Assembly: GCF_026410385.1 (NCBI RefSeq)
Contig: NZ_JAPMLT010000002.1
Span: forward strand, 531,091 to 595,090
Source: Tumebacillus lacus
GTDB taxonomy: Bacteria > Bacillota > Bacilli > Tumebacillales > Tumebacillaceae
DNA: 64,000 bases
Direction: 5' to 3'
In this document: positions 42,765 to 51,335 of the stretch, one piece after another
Position numbering within the stretch: position 1 is the stretch's first letter
How the letters are laid out: each line of letters starts with the position of its first letter
Translations under genes and position numbers: made by a program
The notes under the pieces: generated by a model
The model's database searches: none
Seen by the model: only the letters and a program-made list of their open reading frames with translations
Told to the model about the DNA's origin: nothing

Positions 42765-43616
42765 TTGCAACACCCGATCATCGAGATCCAACACGTCAAC
42801 AAATCGTTCATCCAGCGTGGCGGCAGCGATTTTACCGCGCTGCAAAACGTCTCGCTCTCCATACAGAAAGGTGAGTTCGTGTCTCTGCTCGGCCCGTCCG
42901 GCTGCGGCAAATCGACCTTGCTCAATCTCGTGGCCGGCCTGGAAAAAGCGGATGCCGGCTCCGTCACCGTGGGCGGCAAGACGGTCACAGGCCCCGGCCC
43001 CGACCGCGTCGTCGTCTTTCAGGAACACGCCTTGTTCCCGTGGCTGACCGTGCTCGACAACGTCGCGTTCGGCCTCAAGCAAAAAGGCGTCGGCAAAGCG
43101 GAGCGCGAATCCATCGCCCGCGAGCAGATCAAAGCGGTGCACCTGACCAAATTTGCCGACCGCTACCCGCACGAACTGTCGGGCGGCATGAAGCAACGGG
43201 CGGCCATCGCCCGCGCCTTGGCGATGGACCCGGAGATCCTGCTGATGGATGAGCCGTTCTCCGCGCTCGACGAGCAGACCCGCCTGATCCTGCACCGCGA
43301 CCTCGAAGAGATCTGGATGCAGACCGGCAAAACGATCCTCTTCGTCACTCACAACATCCGGGAAGCGGTCACCCTGTCCGACCGCGTGGTCGTCATGTCG
43401 ACACGTCCCGGCGAGATCAAAAAAGAGTTTATGATCCAAGCGACCCGTCCCCGCGACAAGGCCGACTCCAACCTCTATCACATGGAAAACCAGATCATGC
43501 AGTCGCTGGCTGACGAGCTGGAAAAAGTCGTAAAGGAGGAGATGGGCGATGAGTACAGCCTTCAGGAGAAGCGTCTTTCTGATCCTGCTGCTGATCACGT
43601 GGGAAGCGGCATCTAG
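42765..43616 (+). CDS. ssuB: ABC importer ATPase, SsuB/TauB/NrtD type
   Basis: A 283-residue ATPase for a nitrate/sulfonate/taurine-class importer. Walker A GPSGCGKSTLL, Q-loop VVFQEHALFPWLTV (the FPWLTV form is typical of this class), signature LSGGMKQRAAIARAL, and Walker B ILLMDEPFSALDEQT are present. TTG 42765 is chosen because AAAGGAG is 10 bases upstream, while GTG 42756 is only 1 base from it. The last 68 bases overlap the permease gene. The exact substrate is inferred only from class. Confidence 0.88.
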   Translation: MQHPIIEIQHVNKSFIQRGGSDFTALQNVSLSIQKGEFVSLLGPSGCGKSTLLNLVAGLEKADAGSVTVGGKTVTGPGPDRVVVFQEHALFPWLTVLDNVAFGLKQKGVGKAERESIAREQIKAVHLTKFADRYPHELSGGMKQRAAIARALAMDPEILLMDEPFSALDEQTRLILHRDLEEIWMQTGKTILFVTHNIREAVTLSDRVVVMSTRPGEIKKEFMIQATRPRDKADSNLYHMENQIMQSLADELEKVVKEEMGDEYSLQEKRLSDPAADHVGSGI

Positions 43617-44301
43617 GATCTTTGACTGGGGTTGGAAATTCCCGTCCTTCCTCCAGACGGTCGAAGCGTTCCGCCTCGGCTTTACCGAAGGGCAGTTGCT
43701 GGAAGCGACGCTTCAGTCCTTGAAGCGACTCCTGATCGCCTTTGCCATCGCGATCACCGTCGGCACGACGCTCGGATTTTTATTTGCCCGCTCGCGGTTT
43801 CTCGATGACACGCTCGGCTTTCTCGTCATCGCTTTGCAGACGATCCCGAGCATCGCGTGGCTGCCGTTTGCGATCATCTGGTTTGGCCTGACCGACACGT
43901 CGGTCATCTTCATCACCACGCTCGGGGCGACCTGGACGATGGCGGTGGCCGCCCGCACCGGGATCAAAAACATCCCGCCGATCTATCTCAAGGCGGCGCA
44001 GACGATGGGCACCGGCATGGGCTGGCGGATGTTCTCGCAGGTGATGATCCCGGCCGCGTTCCCGCACTTGATCACGGGCCTTCGCACCGCATGGGCCTTT
44101 GCGTGGCGCGCATTGGTCGCAGGCGAGTTGATCGCCAAAGGCGTCGGCCTCGGCCAGATCCTCCAAGACGGGCGCAACCTCGGCGACACGTCCTTGATGC
44201 TCTGCATCGTCATCATCATCGCCGTGCTCGGCACCGTGTCCGACCACTTCTGCTTCAAACGGATGGAAGACAAGATCCTCGTCCGCTACGGATTGAAATA
44301 A
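43549..44301 (+). CDS. ssuC: ABC importer permease, SsuC type
   Basis: A 250-residue inner-membrane permease with six helices and the EAA loop IYLKAAQTMGTGMGWRMFSQVMIP; the opening LITWEAASRIFDWGWKFPSF is class-typical. It forms the channel with SsuB and receives substrate from the lipoprotein at 44332. It starts with GGAGGAG inside the ATPase gene; the long overlap argues for coupled translation. Confidence 0.9.
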   Translation: MSTAFRRSVFLILLLITWEAASRIFDWGWKFPSFLQTVEAFRLGFTEGQLLEATLQSLKRLLIAFAIAITVGTTLGFLFARSRFLDDTLGFLVIALQTIPSIAWLPFAIIWFGLTDTSVIFITTLGATWTMAVAARTGIKNIPPIYLKAAQTMGTGMGWRMFSQVMIPAAFPHLITGLRTAWAFAWRALVAGELIAKGVGLGQILQDGRNLGDTSLMLCIVIIIAVLGTVSDHFCFKRMEDKILVRYGLK

Positions 44302-44331
44302 ATTTTCTAAGAAATTCGAGGTGTTTTTCTA

Positions 44332-45363
44332 ATGAAGAAACTGTCCCTGTTCCTCTCCGCTCTGCTGCTCTCGACCACCGTGCTGGCCGGTTGCTCGTCC
44401 GGCGATGACAATGCGGCAGACGGCCAGACCACCGTCAAGATCGGCATTTTCAAAAACGTCACCCACGCGGCCGGCTATGTCGCGCTCGACCAAGGCTATT
44501 TCCAAAAGCAGTTCGGGGATGACGTAAAGATCGAAGTCCAAGGCTTCGACAACGGCTCCGACTTCTCCACCGCCCTGTCGACCGAGCAGATCGACATCGG
44601 CTTTGTCGGTCCGGGTCCGTCGACCAATCAGTTCGTGAAGAGCAAAAACTTCCGCGTCATCTCCGGGTCCAACAACGGCGGCGCGGTGCTGGTGGCAGGC
44701 AAAGACTCGGGCGTCAACTCGGTGCAAGACCTGAAAGGCAAGACGGTCGCAATCCCGACAAAAGGCTCGACCAACGAGATCTCGCTGCGCCTCCTGCTGG
44801 AAGAAAACGGCCTGAAAGTCACCACTGACGACACCGGCGTGCAGATCATCGCCCGCGCTCCGGCCGACACCCTGCTCGCCATGCGCCAAGGCGAAGTCGA
44901 CGCCACCCTGATCCCGGAGCCGTGGGGCACGCAGATGGCGAAAGAAGGCATCGGCAAGATCCTCGTCGACTGGGACCAGATCCCGCCGAACAACGGCAAC
45001 TACCCGCTGACGATCATGGTCGCCAATGACAAGTTCCTGAAGGAACACCGCGACCTCGCGAAAAAAGCGATTGCGGCGAACATCCAAGGCATCGAGTTCA
45101 TCAAAGCCAACCCGGAAGCGGCGTACACGTCGATCAACAACCAACTGAAGCAACTCTCCGGCAAAGGCCTCGACGTCGAGCAGATCAAAGCCGCCCTCGC
45201 CCACTGCAACCTGACCTCCGACGTGTCGGTCGAGGCGATCGAACAGATGGCACAGGTGTCCATCGACGCCGGCTACATCAAAGGCATCAAGAAAGAAGAG
45301 CTCGACCTGAAACCGTTCGTGGACCTGACCCTGCTTGAGGAAGTAAAGAAGGAAGCGAAGTAA
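44332..45363 (+). CDS. ssuA: Substrate-binding lipoprotein, SsuA/NrtA/TauA type
   Basis: A 343-residue periplasmic-type binding protein with lipobox VLAGC (Cys about residue 20). NMT1/SsuA features: KIGIFKNVTHAAGYVALDQGYF, then VGPGPSTNQFV and the ligand-lining AIPTKGSTNEISLRLLLEENGL and LIPEPWGTQMAKEG. Sulfonates, taurine, nitrate or a thiamine precursor are possible ligands; no sulfonatase or nitrate reductase gene is nearby, so the choice is open. Last gene of the operon before a strong terminator. Confidence 0.88.
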   Translation: MKKLSLFLSALLLSTTVLAGCSSGDDNAADGQTTVKIGIFKNVTHAAGYVALDQGYFQKQFGDDVKIEVQGFDNGSDFSTALSTEQIDIGFVGPGPSTNQFVKSKNFRVISGSNNGGAVLVAGKDSGVNSVQDLKGKTVAIPTKGSTNEISLRLLLEENGLKVTTDDTGVQIIARAPADTLLAMRQGEVDATLIPEPWGTQMAKEGIGKILVDWDQIPPNNGNYPLTIMVANDKFLKEHRDLAKKAIAANIQGIEFIKANPEAAYTSINNQLKQLSGKGLDVEQIKAALAHCNLTSDVSVEAIEQMAQVSIDAGYIKGIKKEELDLKPFVDLTLLEEVKKEAK

Positions 45364-45366
45364 GCG

Positions 45367-45401
45367 AAAAAGACGAACGGCTCTGAGCCGCTCGTCTTTT
45401 T
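45367..45401. terminator. Bidirectional terminator behind ssuA
   Basis: AAAAAGACGAACGGC/GCCGCTCGTCTTTTT stem with one mismatch and T runs on both strands; it also closes the 45400 gene. Confidence 0.85.
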
Positions 45402-45825
45402 ATATCGAGAAAAAATACAAAACAGGCAATCCGATGATCGGCACCCACCAGCTCCATTTTCCGTACTTCACCGTCAACCAACTGCAAAGCCAACTGACGG
45501 GACAACCGACAAAAAGTACAAGTCCATATCCGATCAACACTTCATTACCAAAGGGAAGACCATGCTCGACTTTCAACGGGATCAACAAACACAAAAACGA
45601 CGTGAAGGCGACCGCCCACAGAACGACTCCCGCCACCACACCTGAACGTACATCACCCGTCCTTTTCGCCCACCAAATGCTGACACCTGTAAGCAACAAA
45701 AACCAGATCAACAGTGAGTTGGCAGTCATGCCCAAGCGGAGCCCGTAAAAGTGTTGTATGCCCAGCCAAACCCCAATCACACTCGGTAAAAACCAATCAC
45801 TCTGAATCAATCTTTTCAGAATCAT
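45400..45825 (-). CDS. Small membrane protein, unknown function
   Basis: A 141-residue protein with four predicted membrane segments and several Trp residues (SIWWAKRTGD; KYGKWSWWVPIIGLPVLYF). No family recognised. ATG 45825 is preferred to the upstream ATG at 45870 because the purine-rich AGGGAGAGGGGGAGG run lies just before it. It ends inside the terminator shared with ssuA. Confidence 0.6.
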   Translation of the reverse strand: MILKRLIQSDWFLPSVIGVWLGIQHFYGLRLGMTANSLLIWFLLLTGVSIWWAKRTGDVRSGVVAGVVLWAVAFTSFLCLLIPLKVEHGLPFGNEVLIGYGLVLFVGCPVSWLCSWLTVKYGKWSWWVPIIGLPVLYFFSI

Positions 45826-45873
45826 CCTCCCCCTCTCCCTCCCACGATACGCCTGTCCGGAAAGTGCCATGAC

Positions 45874-45904
45874 AAAAAAACCGCCCTGACAATTCTGGGC
45901 GGTT
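45874..45904 (-). terminator. Terminator of the 45913 acetyltransferase gene
   Basis: AACCGCCC/GGGCGGTT stem with a seven-T run on the minus strand. Confidence 0.85.
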
Positions 45905-45912
45905 CCGTTTCA

Positions 45913-46497
45913 TCATCTCGCCAAAAACTCTTCCAGACGCGCTTTCACAGTCGGCCATTCTTCCAGGATGATCGAGAAGTAGGCGGTGTCACGGATGTAG
46001 CCGTCCGGGAGGATCATCGATTTGCGGAGAATGCCTTCGTAGGACGCGCCGAGACGGCGGATGGCCGCTTGGGAGCGTTCGTTGCGGGCGTCCGTTTTGA
46101 TTTGAACGCGGACAGCATCGAGCGTCTCAAACGCATGGCGGAGCAGCAGGTATTTGCACTCGGTGTTGATCCGGGTCCGCTGCACAGCCGGGGTGTACCA
46201 CGTCGAGCCGATCTCCAGTTGGCGATGGCCCGCCACGATGTTCAAATAGCGGGTGCTGCCGACGATCTCGCCGCTCTCTTGGTCGATGACGACCCACGCC
46301 AGTTCGGTGCCCTTTTCTTCTGCCGCCATCGCTTTGCGCACCCAGTTCACCATATGCTCGCGTTCGGTCATCTCCCACGGCATATACGTCCAGATGTCCG
46401 GGTAGTTCCCCGCTTCATATAGTGCATCGATATGTTCTTCGCGCATCGGCACGAGTTTGGCGCGCAGTCCGGTGAGTTCGACGGGTTGGATGTTCAT
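45913..46497 (-). CDS. GNAT N-acetyltransferase, RimL-like
   Basis: A 194-residue acetyltransferase with the RimL-type start ELTGLRAKLVPMREEHIDAL, core IGSTRYLNIVAGHRQLEIGSTWYTPAVQRTRINTECKYLLL in which the acetyl-CoA loop is QRTRINTE, and motif B RNERSQAAIRRLGASYEGILR. The substrate is unknown. ATG 46497 follows GGGGAGAGAG. It lies downstream of the ECF41 gene on the same strand with a gap of about 70 bases and no terminator seen, so it may belong to the same transcript. Confidence 0.85.
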   Translation of the reverse strand: MNIQPVELTGLRAKLVPMREEHIDALYEAGNYPDIWTYMPWEMTEREHMVNWVRKAMAAEEKGTELAWVVIDQESGEIVGSTRYLNIVAGHRQLEIGSTWYTPAVQRTRINTECKYLLLRHAFETLDAVRVQIKTDARNERSQAAIRRLGASYEGILRKSMILPDGYIRDTAYFSIILEEWPTVKARLEEFLAR

Positions 46498-46565
46498 GGT
46501 GTGATCTCTCTCCCCTAACAAAGTTTTACATCAGTGTACCGCCATCTCTGGAAAAAGACCACCCA

Positions 46566-47450
46566 TTACAGATGTGAGAGTTTATCCGGATTGCGCACGA
46601 TGTACACGCCGACGATCTGTCCATCCCGTTCGGCAAGGGAAAACACGGTGTCGGTCTGTCCTTCTTTTGCAAACAGCAAGCCAGGGGCACCGTTGACGTC
46701 GGCAAAGCGGATCTCGTACCCTTCCGCCCCCTGAGTCCGCGCAATGCCAAACAGAAACGCCGCGACGTGCGCAGGGCTGTGCACCGGTCGAATCGCCGCC
46801 AGCACGCGTCCGCCTCCGTCGGAGTAGAGCGTGACGTCGGCGGCCAGCAAAGACAGCAACGCCTCGTGATCCCCGCTGCCGATGGCAGTGACAAAACGTG
46901 TCAGCAGGTCGCGATGGCGTTCGTAGTCGGGAGCGGCTTGCGGGAGATCGGGGCCTAGCTTTTGTCTGACGCGGGAGAGGATCTTGCGGCAGGCGGCCGG
47001 AGTCTTGCCGACAGTGTCGGCGATCTCCTCGTAGTCAAAGCCGAGTGCCTCGCGCAGGACAAAGACGGCCCGCTCCGACGGACTCAGCCGCTCGATCAGG
47101 GTCAGGCAGGCGATGGAGAGATGGTCATGCGTCATGACCGTCTCCAGCGGGTCGCCTCCCGACGAGCCCACTGTGCCCTCTGTCAGCAACGGTTCCGGCA
47201 GCCACGGGCCGATGTAGACTTCACGCTGTTTGCGCGCCGATTTCAAGTGGTCGAGACAGCGATTGGTCATCATCTTGCACAAGTAGCTTTTCATGCTGTC
47301 CACCCGCCCGCCGTCCACACGCTCCAACGCGAGAAACGTGTCTTGAATCATGTCTTCCGCGTCCATCACGGAGCCGAGCATGCGGTAGGCGATAGAAAAT
47401 AACAACGGACGGTATTCCGTGTATAACTCCTGCGTATCGATCGGGATCAC
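46566..47450 (-). CDS. ECF41-group sigma factor with SnoaL-like C-terminal extension
   Basis: A 294-residue RNA polymerase sigma factor of the SigJ/ECF41 type. Regions 2 and 4 span residues 12-165 (AEDMIQDTFLAL; LGFDYEEIADTVGKTPAACRKILSR). The group markers are all present: WLPEP in the linker at 83-87, and DGGGR (211-215) and NPDKL (287-291) in the SnoaL-like extension, which replaces a separate anti-sigma factor. Start is GTG 47450; AGGAGG lies 17 bases upstream, longer than usual. It follows the FAD oxidoreductase gene by 24 bases and shares its ECF41 promoter at 48766-48792. Confidence 0.9.
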   Translation of the reverse strand: MIPIDTQELYTEYRPLLFSIAYRMLGSVMDAEDMIQDTFLALERVDGGRVDSMKSYLCKMMTNRCLDHLKSARKQREVYIGPWLPEPLLTEGTVGSSGGDPLETVMTHDHLSIACLTLIERLSPSERAVFVLREALGFDYEEIADTVGKTPAACRKILSRVRQKLGPDLPQAAPDYERHRDLLTRFVTAIGSGDHEALLSLLAADVTLYSDGGGRVLAAIRPVHSPAHVAAFLFGIARTQGAEGYEIRFADVNGAPGLLFAKEGQTDTVFSLAERDGQIVGVYIVRNPDKLSHL

Positions 47451-47474
47451 CCTTTCGCCCCATTTTACCTCCTA

Positions 47475-48731
47475 TTATACGGGGTCGGCTTCCAACAGCG
47501 CGAGAGCCGATTCCCTCGCGCTGCCAAGTGCGGCGTCGGCCAGCAGACCCTCGCCTGTCTGCCAGTCGCCCGCGAGGTACAGACCCGGGCGGCTGTCGAC
47601 AGCCGTGTTGACGGGCGGTCGACCGGCGAGAGGCAGACTGCCGGCAACGGTCACACGGGGGAGATAGCGGGAGGTCACCACTTCGTCCCGCCAACCGGGT
47701 TGGAGGCGGTCGAGAAACGTCTCCAGTCCCTCGCGGTCACGCTTGGCATCCGGCACTTCCGACGCGCTGAAATAGCGAAGGACGTGCAAAACGTGTCCGT
47801 CCGATGTCTTCGTCAGTTTCGCCGCGACCGAGTGCACGGAGAAATAAAACGGCTCATCGACACCGAGTGCAAAGTGGACGTCCGGTCTTGGCAAGCGGCG
47901 CAACGCCACGTCCAGACTCGCAGCCCGAACCGGCACGATCTCCTTTTTACAAACGGCGTGCCCGACCAGTTCGGCCGTCACATGGGGTGCTACCGTCGAC
48001 AGCACGGCTTTGGTCGCCAACACCCGGCCATCCCCGAGCGTCACCGTCATCTCTGGAAATGCGCCTTCCACCCGCAAGGCGTGCGCCCCCTGCAGGATCT
48101 CCGCTCCAAACTCCCGTGCCCGATCCGCCAGTCGGTCGGTGATCGACTGCCACCCGCCGTCCGGGTAGACAATCCCCTTCGCAGACAATTGCAACTGCCG
48201 CAGCATCGCGCCTGCACTCACCCGCTCCGGATCGTGGGAGTAGCTCGACAGCCGCGCCATCATCTCGAAAAACTGCCGGGCTCTCTCATCGCGGACGTTC
48301 TTCGCCAACCAGTCGGCAAACGTCATCTCCATCAACGTCTCCGCCTTCACCATCGCAACCTTTGCGAACGTCGCTGCCACCTGCGCTTTTCCCCGCCACG
48401 AGAGCAGGTGGGTCGCCAGTACCGCGGGCAACGACTTGGCCTGATAAAATCGCCCGTTCGCCACAAACCCTCCCCGTAGGCTCGGCTTGCCCCCGGTCAC
48501 CGTCACGCCCAATTCCCGCAATACGCCGCCCCCCGGTCCGTGCAAGTACAACGCATGCGGGCCGAGATTGAACAATGCTCCCTCCTTCTCAACCGTGCCC
48601 GCACGCCCGCCGAGTTTCTCCGCTCGCTCCAACACCGCAACCCGCTTGCCCGCCTTTGCCAGATAAGCACCTGCCGCCAATCCCGACAGTCCGCCGCCGA
48701 TAATCACTGCATCCCACTTTTTACACATCAT
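47475..48731 (-). CDS. FAD-dependent amine/phytoene-desaturase-like oxidoreductase
   Basis: A 418-residue flavoprotein. The N-terminal FAD fold AVIIGGGLSGLAAGAYLAKAGKRVAVLE, the second motif ERAEKLGGRAG and the C-terminal GLYLAGDWQTGEGLLADAALGSARES are those of the phytoene desaturase/protoporphyrinogen oxidase/amine oxidase group. The substrate is unknown. ATG 48731 has AGGAGG 8 bases upstream. Oxidoreductases are typical partners of ECF41 sigma factors, and this one directly precedes the sigma gene behind a matching promoter. Confidence 0.88.
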   Translation of the reverse strand: MMCKKWDAVIIGGGLSGLAAGAYLAKAGKRVAVLERAEKLGGRAGTVEKEGALFNLGPHALYLHGPGGGVLRELGVTVTGGKPSLRGGFVANGRFYQAKSLPAVLATHLLSWRGKAQVAATFAKVAMVKAETLMEMTFADWLAKNVRDERARQFFEMMARLSSYSHDPERVSAGAMLRQLQLSAKGIVYPDGGWQSITDRLADRAREFGAEILQGAHALRVEGAFPEMTVTLGDGRVLATKAVLSTVAPHVTAELVGHAVCKKEIVPVRAASLDVALRRLPRPDVHFALGVDEPFYFSVHSVAAKLTKTSDGHVLHVLRYFSASEVPDAKRDREGLETFLDRLQPGWRDEVVTSRYLPRVTVAGSLPLAGRPPVNTAVDSRPGLYLAGDWQTGEGLLADAALGSARESALALLEADPV

Positions 48732-48765
48732 TTCTCACGCCTCCTAGGTCAGGTTCTACCCTCAT

Positions 48766-48792
48766 GACGAGGGAGAACCCTCCGTTGTGACA
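48766..48792 (-). promoter_or_regulatory. ECF41-type promoter of the oxidoreductase-sigma operon
   Basis: TGTCACA (48786-48792), 16-base spacer, CGTC (48766-48769) on the minus strand: the published ECF41 promoter pattern, directly upstream of an operon that encodes an ECF41 sigma factor. Confidence 0.8.
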
Positions 48793-48882
48793 TGATTTGG
48801 TATACGGAGGCTAAATAAAATTTTCCGACTGAAGGCTCAGCCACCCGCTCTCCGCGACTTCATGACCACCCACGATAAATAA

Positions 48883-48918
48883 AAAAAGTGCGAAGGGATA
48901 CAAGTTCCCTCGCACTTC
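48883..48918 (-). terminator. Second of two tandem terminators behind deoD
   Basis: AGTGCGAAGGGA/TCCCTCGCACTT stem (48888-48899 with 48906-48917) and a seven-T run on the minus strand; nearly a copy of the first. Confidence 0.8.
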
Positions 48919-48952
48919 TTCTGGTTAAAAATCACCCCTACACCGACCTTCA

Positions 48953-48994
48953 TCAAAAAAAATGCGAAGGCATAAACGCCCTCGCACTTTTTCT
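48953..48994 (-). terminator. First of two tandem terminators behind deoD
   Basis: AATGCGAAGGC/GCCCTCGCACTT stem (48961-48971 with 48978-48989) and an eight-T run on the minus strand, about 20 bases after the deoD stop. Confidence 0.85.
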
Positions 48995-49009
48995 TTTCGC
49001 CTTACAGCC

Positions 49010-49720
49010 TTACAGCGATGCGCCCGTTTCCAGCGCGATCTTCAGCATTTGGTTAAACGTCGTTTGACGCTCTTCCGCCGTGGTCTCTTCGCCGGTCAGC
49101 AGGTGGTCGCTGACGGTGAGGATCGACAAGGCGCGGCGGCCAAACTTGGCTGCCAGGGTGTACAGCGCCGCCGTCTCCATCTCGACCGCGAGGATGCCCA
49201 TGTCGCCGAGCGTCTTCACGATGTCCATCGTGTCGGTGTAGAACGTGTCGGCCGTGAAGACCGGGCCGACCTTGACGTTCATGCCCGCTTCGGTCGCCTT
49301 GTCATACGCCGCTTTGAGCAGCTCAAAGTTTGCGGTCGGCGCGTAGTCGAGGTCGTGCTTGAAGCGGATGCGGTTGACGTTGGAATCGGTCGACGCGCTC
49401 ATCGCGATGATCACGTCGCGGATCTTGACATCCTTTTGATACGCGCCGCAAGTGCCGATGCGGATCAAGTTCTTGACGCCGTACGAGTTGATCAACTCGT
49501 GGACGTAGATCGAGATCGACGGGATGCCCATCCCGGTGCCTTGCACGGAGATGCGCTGCCCGTTATAGGTGCCGGTAAAGCCGAGCATACCCCGGACTTC
49601 GTTGTAGCACTCGACGTTCTCCAGGTAGGTCTCTGCGATATACTTCGCACGCAGCGGGTCCCCCGGCAGCAAAATGGTTTCTGCGATTTGGCCTTCTTTG
49701 GCTCCGATATGTACGCTCAT
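49010..49720 (-). CDS. deoD: Purine-nucleoside phosphorylase DeoD
   Basis: A 236-residue hexameric-type phosphorylase that splits purine (deoxy)nucleosides with phosphate in nucleoside salvage. The family start [30 protein letters not shown], phosphate/ribose loop [25 protein letters not shown] and the catalytic Asp in [11 protein letters not shown] are conserved. An AGGAGGAAC site precedes the ATG. It is followed by two tandem terminators. Confidence 0.95.
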   Translation of the reverse strand: MSVHIGAKEGQIAETILLPGDPLRAKYIAETYLENVECYNEVRGMLGFTGTYNGQRISVQGTGMGIPSISIYVHELINSYGVKNLIRIGTCGAYQKDVKIRDVIIAMSASTDSNVNRIRFKHDLDYAPTANFELLKAAYDKATEAGMNVKVGPVFTADTFYTDTMDIVKTLGDMGILAVEMETAALYTLAAKFGRRALSILTVSDHLLTGEETTAEERQTTFNQMLKIALETGASL

Positions 49721-49761
49721 GCTGATCGTTCCTCCTCGATGGTTCGCAGTCTCTTTTCAGT

Positions 49762-50421
49762 CTACCCTTTCAGGGTCGGATTCTTGAGACCGTTTTCCAG
49801 TTTTTCAATCGTTTTCTCCACGCGGGCGGACCGTGTCTCGTCCCGCTTTGCCGACGTGATCCACTCGACGTACGCCTTTTTGTTGGAGTAGGCGATGGAC
49901 TCGTAAAACTCCAGTGCCTTGGGATGCGCAGCAAACGCCGCTGCGAGATCGTCCGGCACGGTCACCGTGCGCTCCGCCAGCTCTTCCTTGGACAGCTTGG
50001 GCCGTGCCGACGGGGGTGTTCGCTCCCGCACGCCGGACAGTGCGATCGGACGCAGACGCATCGCCGACCACGTCTCATCCACCGAGACGATGGCGATGCC
50101 GTCCCACCCAGACGCCCGCAACTGCTCCCAGCCGTGGTCGCGGGAGATGTCCGTCTTGATCTTGCTGCTCTTCTTCGGATAGACGATCCACAGCAGGCCG
50201 TCATACGTCACCGCCGCAATCGCCTTCGGACCCCACTCATCCAGTTCCGCCTGATCGCGGACGAACACTTGCACATACTCGAACGGACCTGCCGTCATGT
50301 CGTCTGTAAACTCCATGCCTTCCGGAAGCGGCGTCATCAACTCTGTAAATTCGTCAGGGGCGTTGCACAACAACAGCTTCCCCTGCGGCATCCGCAATTT
50401 TTTCATCAATCCCGCATCCAT
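49762..50421 (-). CDS. DUF3052/OmdA-like protein (YdeI/OmpD-associated family)
   Basis: About 219 residues. The N-terminal half (MPQGKLLLCNAPDEFTELM; DGLLWIVYPKKSSKIKTDISRDHGW) looks like DUF3052, and the C-terminal part (VPDDLAAAFAAHPKALEFYESIAYSNKKAYVEWI) is the bacteriocin-protection YdeI/OmdA domain. Function unknown. ATG 50421 is preferred because GGAGAGG lies about 11 bases upstream; ATG 50454 has no ribosome binding site. Upstream of deoD on the same strand by 40 bases, with no terminator between. Confidence 0.8.
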   Translation of the reverse strand: MDAGLMKKLRMPQGKLLLCNAPDEFTELMTPLPEGMEFTDDMTAGPFEYVQVFVRDQAELDEWGPKAIAAVTYDGLLWIVYPKKSSKIKTDISRDHGWEQLRASGWDGIAIVSVDETWSAMRLRPIALSGVRERTPPSARPKLSKEELAERTVTVPDDLAAAFAAHPKALEFYESIAYSNKKAYVEWITSAKRDETRSARVEKTIEKLENGLKNPTLKG

Positions 50422-50499
50422 CTTGACGACATCCTCTCCAAGATTTTCTTGCATGGGTAACTTTCAGTATCGCATATCCGAACAGACTGCGCCAGCCAG

Positions 50500-51279
50500 T
50501 TATTTCCCGTACAAGTTCAACAAGGCGGCGACAATCGGCGGCCAAGCTTCCGATGCCGGGTCGATCACTTTAAAATGCTCCACGTCCGCCAGTTCGATCC
50601 ATTCGACCTGATCCCCCGCCGCGACCGCCTGCTCCCGATACGACGAGCTGAGCACGGGCGGCACATCGACGTCATCCAGCCCGTGGATCAACGCTTGCGG
50701 CACACCGAGCGGCAACAGTTGTGCAGGCGAGGCGAGCGCATACCGCTCCGGCACCTCATCCGGCGTCCCGCCGAGGAAGCCGACGACCGGGCTCTCCACC
50801 TGCCGCACTTCCCACATCAGATGCAGGTCGTTGGCCCCGGCCAGCGATACCGCCCCGTGGATCGGCAGCGGATCGGCCGCCGACACGACGCTGCCCGCCG
50901 GCAACCGGTGCCGTCCCGCCGTCCACAGCGCGAGATGTCCGCCGGCCGAGTGGCCGATGGTGTAGACATGCCCGAGGTCGAGCCGGTACTCGTCGGCGAT
51001 CTCCCGCAGATGATCGACCGCACGTCCCACGTCGATCAGCGTGCCCGGATACCCGCCGCCCTCGTGACCGACCCGGCTGTACTCGATGTTCCACGTCGCA
51101 AAGCCTCTCTCCGCCAGATCATCGCTCATCGCGTCCATCAGATCCAGCCCGTACTGCGCCTTCCAAAATCCGCCGTGTATCACGATCACCACCGGATGCA
51201 GTTGCTCACACTTCGGCAACCGCAGATCGGCAAAATGATGTTCCCCCGTCCCGTATCGAATGCGAATCGGCTTGCCCAT
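50500..51279 (-). CDS. Alpha/beta hydrolase (esterase/lipase, BD-FAE-like)
   Basis: A 259-residue soluble hydrolase. The oxyanion-hole box IVIHGGFWKAQYG, nucleophile elbow GHSAGGHLALW, acid in LIHGLDDVDVPP and His in LADVEHFKVID complete a Ser-Asp-His triad. The HGG box points to the carboxylesterase/kynurenine formamidase-like group; the substrate is open. ATG 51279 is used because GAGGAG lies 9 bases upstream; an ATG at 51288 directly abuts that site. Same strand as the CcdC gene upstream. Confidence 0.85.
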   Translation of the reverse strand: MGKPIRIRYGTGEHHFADLRLPKCEQLHPVVIVIHGGFWKAQYGLDLMDAMSDDLAERGFATWNIEYSRVGHEGGGYPGTLIDVGRAVDHLREIADEYRLDLGHVYTIGHSAGGHLALWTAGRHRLPAGSVVSAADPLPIHGAVSLAGANDLHLMWEVRQVESPVVGFLGGTPDEVPERYALASPAQLLPLGVPQALIHGLDDVDVPPVLSSSYREQAVAAGDQVEWIELADVEHFKVIDPASEAWPPIVAALLNLYGK

Positions 51280-51335
51280 CGCGCTCATCTCCTCTGTCCC
51301 TTTTCCCTCAATATAACAAAAAGAGAGCCGCCGTA

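Noticed and set aside
42078..43598. A 506-codon open frame on the minus strand across the SLH gene end and ssuB
   Set aside because: It is antisense to two well-supported genes, crosses the terminator and promoter between them, and shows no domain; GC-rich third positions keep antisense frames open here.
47221..47463. An ORF starting at ATG 47463 with an ideal AGGAGG site
   Set aside because: It is out of frame inside the ECF41 gene and gives an Arg-rich peptide without features; the sigma gene in the other frame has all family motifs.
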